Source of the DNA: Orientallactaga sibirica
Taxonomy: Eukaryota; Chordata; Mammalia; Rodentia; Dipodidae
DNA: 64,000 bases
Assembly: GCA_036365145.1 (NCBI GenBank)
Contig: JAEOAD010000603.1
Coordinates: 1,860,001-1,924,000 of the forward strand
Reading direction: 5' to 3'
In this document: piece after piece, positions 58,735 through 64,000 of the stretch
Layout of the letters: the number at the start of each line of letters is the position of its first letter
Numbering within the stretch: the first letter of the stretch is position 1
Notes under the pieces: generated by a model
What the model saw: the letters and a program-made list of their open reading frames with translations, nothing else
Database searches by the model: none
Told to the model about the DNA's origin: nothing
Program-made: the position numbers and the translations under genes

Positions 58735-58852
58735 TATAATAATTTAATAATTATCCTTCTCAGTCTTCTTTTTTATTCAATCCTTTGATTAAAATTAGAA
58801 AAAACAACCTAGGGTTTGGGATTCAAGGACTTTCCTGGAACCCTAGCACCCC

Positions 58853-59235
58853 ATTACATATGGACTCGAATTTGAGTGATGTGAGAGTAATCATTTCTGT
58901 AATAGGAAGATTTTATTACCCAAGTTTCCTCAAATTTATAAACTACTGGAAATTTAATTCATCCTGTACCATGATTCCTGGATGGCTGCTTGGAAAACAT
59001 TGTTAAAGCATGAAGGTCATTTCCTAGGATGATTAGCCAGCAACCTGATGGCAGGTTGACTACATTGGAATATTTTCATCATGGAAAGGGTAATGTTTTG
59101 CCTTTACTGAAATAGATTCTTATTCTGGGCATAGATTTGCTTTTTCTGCACATAATATTCCTATGTGTCTACCATCCACAGATATCTAGAATGCTTTACC
59201 CACTGACATGGAACCCCACAAAGCATTGCATCTGA
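58853..59235. other. No recognisable feature
   Basis: Unassigned. Confidence 0.3.
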
Positions 59236-59237
59236 CT

Positions 59238-59690
59238 AGTTGGAGTTATCTAGAGGAACAGAATTCATTACATGGATATGTATTATATTGGAAATTTGTT
59301 GCTTTAGCCTCCAAGTTATAATCTAGGCAGTCAAATGATAGCTGTCTACAGTCTGAGAGCACAGTCCATGAGGCTAGATGCTTCATCAGTTCTACTATGG
59401 TACTGAAGGACCTTAATCCACACTGGAAAACTGATAAAGCTGGATTCCAATGTTCAAGAAGAGTAGTAGCAAAAGGAGAGATGCACAAACCAGAAGTAGC
59501 ATGGGTAGCCAGAAAAAGGAAATGTACTGAGTTCTCCCAAAGCTTCTTTATATATAATTCAGCAAAGGAAGGGCTTCCCACTCTGAGGGACAGACTTCCT
59601 CTTCCATCATCCTTCCTAAAAATGTTCTCACAAATATGCCCAGAGTGTCTCTTATCACAAGTGAACCCCTTGTCACTTTCAATTTGACAC
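59238..59690 (+). mobile_element. Degenerate mammalian repeat, family uncertain
   Basis: It begins 'gagttatctagaggaacaga' and contains 'cagtctgagagcacagtcca' and 'gctggattccaatgttc'. It ends 'cactttcaatttgacacc'. This outline recalls a common mammalian non-coding repeat that starts with 'gttctctagag-aacagaa' and ends with 'caagttgacac'. The minus-strand 150-codon frame 59246-59698 and the plus-strand 96-codon frame here are therefore probably by-products. Confidence 0.4.
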
Positions 59691-59706
59691 CAAACCACAT
59701 CTTCTT

Positions 59707-59905
59707 TTCCTATTTTATATATTTATTTATTTATTTTTGGTTTTTCAAGGTAGAGTCTCTCTTGCTTTAGACCAAGCTGACCTTGAATTCACTATGTAGT
59801 CTCAGGGTGTCTTCAAACTCAGGGTAGTCTCAAACTCAGGGCAGTCCTCCTACTTCTGTCTTCTAAATGCTGGGATTAAAGGCATGCAACACCACACCCA
59901 GCAGT
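59707..59905 (-). mobile_element. B1-like SINE with internal duplication
   Basis: Antisense B1: (TTTA)n tail, 'ggtttttcaaggtagagtct', 'cttgaattcactatgtagtc', end 'ggcatgcaacaccacaccca'. The phrase 'caaactcagggtagt'/'caaactcagggcagt' is duplicated at 59815-59844. The flanks cacatcttctt and cacatctcctt agree at 10 of 11 bases, a likely target-site duplication. Confidence 0.88.
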
Positions 59906-60093
59906 CACATCTCCTTGTCATGAATAATTTTCAAAGTGAAGTCAATAACAAGGTCATAAATCCACCTACAATGGTTTAACTATCTCATGTGCAACTGGAA
60001 ATGGACTAATATTCCCCCCTGATTATATGGAAAAGTCCCTTAAGGAATGCTTAGTCTATGGTATTCATAATTTATATATGATAATATAGTTTT

Positions 60094-60331
60094 TTTTTTT
60101 TTTTTGAAGAGAGACAAAGAAAGGGAGAAGAAGACAAATAGAGATGGGCGCGCCAGCAGCCTCTCAGCTGCTGCGAATGAAATCCTGATGCGAGATCCCC
60201 CTTGTGGTCAAGTGTGTCATTGCTCCCTTGTGTCACTTTGCATCTGGCTAAACGTGGGAGCTGGAGATTGGAACCGGCGTTCTTAGGCTTAGGAGGCAGG
60301 CGCCTTAACCACTAAGCCATTTCTCCAGCCC
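60094..60331 (-). mobile_element. DIP SINE, long form, with 15-bp duplication
   Basis: Antisense long copy very like 44880-45139: 'gccagcagcctctcagctgc', 'cttgtggtcaagtgtgtcat', 'ctggctaaacgtgggag', end 'aagccatttctccagcc'. A perfect 15-mer, tgataatatagtttt, lies at 60079-60093 and 60332-60346. Confidence 0.95.
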
Positions 60332-60370
60332 TGATAATATAGTTTTAACAACACTTAGTTATTGATATTA

Positions 60371-60480
60371 TTTCACCAATCCACAGCCTCTAGGAATCTC
60401 CAATTAACAAACTGCCACCAGCTGGGGAACTAGCATTCAGAACACATAAGTTTATGGGGAACACCTGAATCAAACCACCA
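60371..60480 (-). mobile_element. MaLR LTR 5' part, inverted
   Basis: On the minus strand this reads TGGTGGTTTGATTCAGG to 'gctggtggcagtttgt' and beyond, the first 110 or so bases of the LTR type at 22554-22900. It directly abuts the 3' part of an LTR in the opposite orientation. Confidence 0.65.
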
Positions 60481-61229
60481 CAATATTCTTCATAATAGCT
60501 TCCTCTGTGGGGCCCATAGCTCATGCAATCATTTTTCCCTGCCATCATGGAGCTTCCCCTCAAGTCTGTAAGCCAAAATAAATCCTTTCCTCCCATGTTG
60601 CTCTTAATTGGGTGTTTTCTGCCAGCAATGTGAAGCTGACTGCAACAGTAAAATTGTAGACTCTTTTGAAGGGGACTGGATGCTGAAGGATCAACCTGTT
60701 CTCCAAAGTTGGCTTTATTCCCCACCCAAGGATTAACAAATTGGTAGCCCACCTGGTACTATGGAGGATGAAAAATGCAGGAAATACAGGGTCATTGAAA
60801 TTGCAACCTTGCAACCTTTTTTTTTTAAAAAAAAAAAAAACAGTCATGAGCAGTGTGAAGCAGTGAAGCAGTCTTGTTAGATTAACTGCATGGAGATCTG
60901 ATAGAGCCATGTGGATGTACCATGGGTTGCAGCAGAGACATGGTAGAGATGCCAGGACGATGAGATGGCTGCCAAGGAGAGCTGCTGGCACCAGATGACA
61001 TTTTCTGAGACTGTAAGTAGCTTAGCTGGAGGGATAGAATTAGAACTCCAGAGACTCTTCACTGGTTAGAATTATCAGACTTGGAGACTTATCACTGGTT
61101 AGAGTTTTCAGACTTGGAGCTATAGAGTTTGATGTTTTCCTTGTTTGTTTTAAATTTTGTATTAGTTGAATATTTCTTTGCTATGCCCAATGCAATCTTT
61201 TGCATTGTGAATGTTTATTTTGTGCCATT

Positions 61230-61259
61230 ATGTTTTTTGTTTTGTTTTGTTTTGTTTTT
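61230..61259 (+). repeat. (TTTTG)n tract
   Basis: A short pentanucleotide run inside the MaLR internal region. Confidence 0.85.
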
Positions 61260-61417
61260 GTATTATGGCTCCATTAAAAGACTGTGGACTTTGGGGGTGT
61301 TTGAACAACATTGTGATTCATAAAAACTATGGGGACTGTTAAAGTTGGATTGAATGCATGTTGGATGAATGCACTACATCATATATGGTTACCAGTTTAT
61401 GGGGCTCAGGAATAGAA

Positions 61418-61758
61418 TGCAGTGATGTGATTCAAGTGTTTTCCATAAAAGTATGTGCTATGAATGCTAGGTCCCCAGTAAGTGGCAATTTGGGAATTGG
61501 AGACTCTTGGAGGCAGTGTGTTGTTAGAGGTGGGCTTATGGGTGTTATATCCAGCTTCCCCTTTCCAGTGTTTAGCTCACTCTCCTGATGATATTGACCA
61601 TCTGATATAGGCCAGGAGGTGATGCCCCACCTCTGCTCATTCCATCGTTTTCTCCTGCCATCGTAGAGTTTTTCCTTGAGTCTATAAGCCAAAATAAACC
61701 CTTTCCTCCCCCAAGCTACTCTTGGTCAGATGTTTCCACCAGAAATATGTAACAAGCA
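61418..61758 (+). repeat. MaLR 3' LTR
   Basis: From 'tgcagtgatgtgattcaagt' through 'gaatgctaggtccccagtaa', 'gtgggcttatgggtgttata' and 'gccaaaataaaccctttcc', colinear with 22554-22900 (complement) and 62654-63005. Confidence 0.75.
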
Positions 61759-61993
61759 TGGACAGATCACAATAGTGGAGGTACTGGTTTAGATTACTCC
61801 TAGTTTTTATAAATAAGTTGCAAGTTTTCTATTTTCCAACAATTAAAATTAAAATGTTTTTGAATTTGTTTAGTTCAGTGCAATTTAATTTGATTAATTT
61901 TATTATGTAGTTAAATAGATAGTATATTCTTAAAAAGTTTTATTAAGTAAAACTATTATCAATAAGTTTCATTATCAATTATCAGCTGCTGTG

Positions 61994-62342
61994 TGTAGCA
62001 GTTATTTTCTTGTTGCTGGGACCAAACACCTGACTAGTAGCAACTTATGGAAGGAAAAGGTTTACTTCAGCTTATAATGTCAAGAGGAAGTTTCATGATA
62101 CAGTGGAAAGCATGGCAGCAGCAGACAACTGGGCATCATATCTTGTCTTATCAACTGGAAGGAAGTATCAAGAGTGAACTTAAGCATTCTATGATTGGAC
62201 CACTAAACCTGATGGCCTAACTCCAGTGACAAATTTCTATGAGCAAGGGCTCATCCCCCAAAGGCTCCACTAGCTGGGGAGTAAGTAAGAGTAGTCATAA
62301 ACACATGGGGCCATGGGAGACACATTGTTAACAGACCACTAG
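61994..62342 (-). mobile_element. Solo MaLR-like LTR, minus strand
   Basis: Plus strand runs 'tgtagcagttattttcttgt' to 'taacagaccacta'. On minus the poly(A) module reads 'gctgaagtaaaccttttcct'. It is a different LTR subfamily from its neighbours, with 'gcatggcagcagcagacaac' in the plus-strand middle. Confidence 0.6.
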
Positions 62343-62344
62343 GA

Positions 62345-62650
62345 ATTTGGTGTTTGAAAAACAACATGAATTTATATTGCTCAGGAACCTATGGTTATGA
62401 CAGGCCGAAGAATCTTCTATGTCTGGTCCTTGTGGCATCACTTATTTTTTGGTTCTATGGTCTGAAGGATCTTATTCAAAGATGTATGGTTTACATTGTT
62501 GGCAAGTTGATACCAACAAATAGCTTAAAACTAAGCTAAACTATTGATTTCTCCCTACATAGGTACTAGGTTTCTTCACTGCATGTGAGATGAATTATAA
62601 AAGTGAGTTTCCTAGGAGCTGAAAAAGTGTGTTGTTTTTTTAATGGTCTA
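62345..62650. other. No recognisable feature
   Basis: Unassigned; a 61-codon plus frame lacks motifs. Confidence 0.3.
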
Positions 62651-63012
62651 CCATGGTATTATGGTTTGATTCAGTTGTCCCTCATAAACTTAGATGTTCT
62701 AAATGCTAGGTTCTCAGCTGATGGAGATTTGGAATTAATGCCTCCTCGAGGCAGTGTACTGTTTGGGGGTAGGCTTATGGGTGTTATAGCCATTTTACCC
62801 TTGCAGTGTGTGGCACACTCTCCTGTTCCTGTTGTCCACCTTATGTTGACCAGAAAATGATGTCCACCTTCTGCTCATGCCATCATTTCTCCCTGCTATT
62901 GAGGAGCTTCCCCTTGAGTCTAAGCCAAAATAAACCTTTTTTTTTCCCCCACAAGCTGCTCATGGCTGGGTGATTTCTGACAGCAATGAAAACCTGGCTG
63001 CAACAGCAACAT

Positions 63013-63031
63013 TGGAACCAGAGGAGTGGGA
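63013..63031 (+). promoter_or_regulatory. Primer-binding site, tRNA-Leu type
   Basis: TGGAACCAGAGGAGTGGGA, seven bases after the LTR end. It resembles the site in the MaLR at 13107-13090 and the expected TGGTACCAGGAGTGGG with small changes. Confidence 0.6.
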
Positions 63032-63867
63032 TTGCTCCTAGACACCTGACTGTGTGGCCTTGGCCTTTTGGAGCTGATTTTCAAGAGGAATATGGAAAGA
63101 TTTGAAACCTTGGCCTAAGACATGCCTTACAGTGCTCTAAGTACAGCTTGATGGACTATTCTAGTCAGAGCTGAAAGACCTGAATGCAGTAAGAACTATG
63201 GACTGTGAGGTTTGGCTTATGAGGGTTAGAAAGAGTTTTGTTTGGACTGGGATAAAAGCTGTTTTGTGAGGGGCTTACTGTTATGCCTCTGTCCTAAGAA
63301 CTTGTGCAGGGTTGCTTTGTGTAGAAACAGATTGAGGTGAACAGAGAGATATTGCATAGAAAAGTGAAATCTTTGGGCTAAAACTTCTGCCCATTCAGCT
63401 GCAATTATATAAGAGATTGCAATCTTTGAGATTGGGCCAGCTGATGAGCATTTGGGCAACAGGAAGAATGTAGACTCTTTTGAAGGGCCTGAATGCTGAA
63501 GGAGTGTCCTGTTGGTCAAAGTCTGTTTTGTTCCCCCTGAAGTAACAAATTGGCATCCTCCCTGGTATTACAGAGTATAAGAAATGCAAAAAAGAGAGGG
63601 TCATGGAATTTGCAACATGGTCTTGTGTTTTGGAAATGGCCATGAACATTGTGAAGCAGGATTGTCTGCATAGAGACCCAGTGAAACCATGAGGATGGTC
63701 TGTGCATTGCAGTGGAGATCCAGTAGAGATGCTGGGACCACAAGATGGCTGCTAAGGAGAGTTGCCAGCCCCAAATGAAATTTTCCAGGACTGTGAGTAG
63801 CCTAGCTTGAAGGGCAGAATTGGAACTCCAGAGACTTATTGCTGGTTATAATGATTATCAGACCTAG

Positions 63868-64000
63868 CTGGGTGTGGTGGCACACGCCTTTAATCCCAGC
63901 ACTTGGGAGGCAGAGGTAGGTGGATCACCATGAGTTTGAGGCCACCCTGAGACTACAGAGTGAATTCCGGATCAGCCTGGACTAACATGAGACTGTACCT
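63868..64000 (+). mobile_element. B1-like SINE, cut by window end
   Basis: 'tgggtgtggtggcacacgcc', 'tttaatcccagcacttggga', 'ggccaccctgagactacaga' and 'gtgaattccggatcagcctg'. It lies within the MaLR internal region and is younger than it. The A-rich tail is beyond the window. Confidence 0.92.

Larger units (their letters stand above)
58178..58848 (+). mobile_element. Solo ERV LTR
   Basis: A 671-base unit from TGAAGG to CTAGCA with CCCC on both sides (58174-58177 and 58849-58852), the 4-base duplication typical of ERV1-type integration. It has TATAAATA at 58456-58463, a G+C-richer U3, a T-tract at about 58649-58668 and AATAAA at 58729-58734. The interval from TATA to poly(A) signal is long, about 270 bases, so R or the T-tract may have expanded. 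No internal retroviral sequence adjoins it. It is not similar to the MaLR LTRs. Confidence 0.65.
60481..61758 (+). mobile_element. MaLR provirus, internally deleted
   Basis: The 3' part of the 5' LTR (60481-60646: 'atcatggagcttcccctcaa', 'gccaaaataaatcctttcc', 'gaagctgactgcaacag') leads straight into an internal segment equivalent to 63470 onward in the next copy. The primer site and about 460 bases are therefore deleted. The internal part ends with the MaLR phrases 'aaaagactgtggacttt' and 'gttaaagttggattgaatgc'. The 3' LTR spans 61418-61758. No coding capacity; the 143-codon minus frame here is a by-product. Confidence 0.75.
62654..64000 (+). mobile_element. MaLR 5' LTR and internal region, cut by window end
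   Basis: The LTR at 62654-63005 ends 'tggctgcaaca'. A tRNA-Leu-like primer site follows at 63013-63031 (TGGAACCAGAGGAGTGGGA). The internal region from there is colinear with 60647-61100 where both exist ('gactcttttgaaggg', 'acaagatggctgctaaggag', 'gaactccagagactta'). A B1 interrupts it at 63868. The 3' LTR is presumably outside the window. No gag or pol homology. Confidence 0.75.

Noticed and set aside
59246..59698. 150-codon minus-strand frame
   Set aside because: The plus strand over the same bases looks like a degenerate mammalian repeat and is also open for 96 codons, so coding on minus is unlikely.
60560..60991. 143-codon minus-strand frame
   Set aside because: It is antisense to the MaLR LTR and internal region and includes a Lys/Phe run from an A/T tract.
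1..64000. A bacterial, phage or defence-type gene system
   Set aside because: No operon-like packing, ribosome-binding sites or long frames exist; the repeats are those of a rodent nuclear genome.

Overview
This window reads as nuclear DNA of a rodent, most likely a dipodoid (jerboa or jumping-mouse lineage; I think of Jaculus). The call rests on its repeats. It carries many copies of a tRNA-derived SINE with pol III A and B boxes and AAATAAA tails that fits the DIP family of the B2 superfamily. It also carries a B1-like 7SL SINE whose right half reads 'ctacatagtgaattccagg'. L1 3' ends and MaLR/ORR1-type LTRs with a tRNA-Leu-like primer site complete the picture. The species is an inference from memory of these families.

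I find no protein-coding gene, tRNA, rRNA or CRISPR array that I can support. Bulk DNA is A+T-rich and the open frames are short. Nearly every frame above 90 codons falls inside an L1 3' UTR, an LTR or a SINE. Two stretches stay as weak coding or pseudogene candidates: a 180-codon minus-strand frame at 9584-10126, and a minus-strand reading-frame remnant with a polyadenylation signal at about 55008-55530. A G+C-richer block at 49600-51590, open on both strands, could not be identified.

Layout. 0-3 kb: a 5'-truncated L1 on the minus strand whose 5' part is inverted (twin priming), interrupted by a B1. 4.5-6.3 kb: an old L1 ORF2 remnant, a URR1-like repeat and a DIP SINE. 10.7-13.6 kb: a possible solo LTR, then a complete non-coding MaLR provirus with two LTRs, primer site and polypurine tract, nested in an older LTR-like module. 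13.8-18.6 kb: two DIP copies with perfect target-site duplications and a plus-strand L1 3' end split by a B1. 19.9-25.6 kb: B1, antisense ID-B1 composite SINEs, a solo MaLR LTR, a MER5A-like fossil and a minus-strand L1. 27-35 kb: B1, a small L1 insertion inside an older L1, and several DIP, B1 and composite SINEs. 38-48 kb: scattered SINEs and a head-to-head pair of L1-like 3' ends forming a large inverted repeat. 48-54 kb: the unidentified block, a MaLR LTR, a rearranged L1 and an older L1. 56-64 kb: two MIRs, an L1 3' end, a solo ERV LTR with TATA box and polyadenylation signal, and a dense MaLR cluster cut by the window end.

The repeats act as a record of insertions, not as a pathway. The longest unique stretches are intergenic or intronic A+T-rich DNA in which I recognise nothing. 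I did not find an undescribed biological system. The points most worth a second look are structural: the twin-primed L1, the long direct repeat around the MaLR, the inverted L1 pair, the inverted half-LTR, and the few unexplained open stretches.
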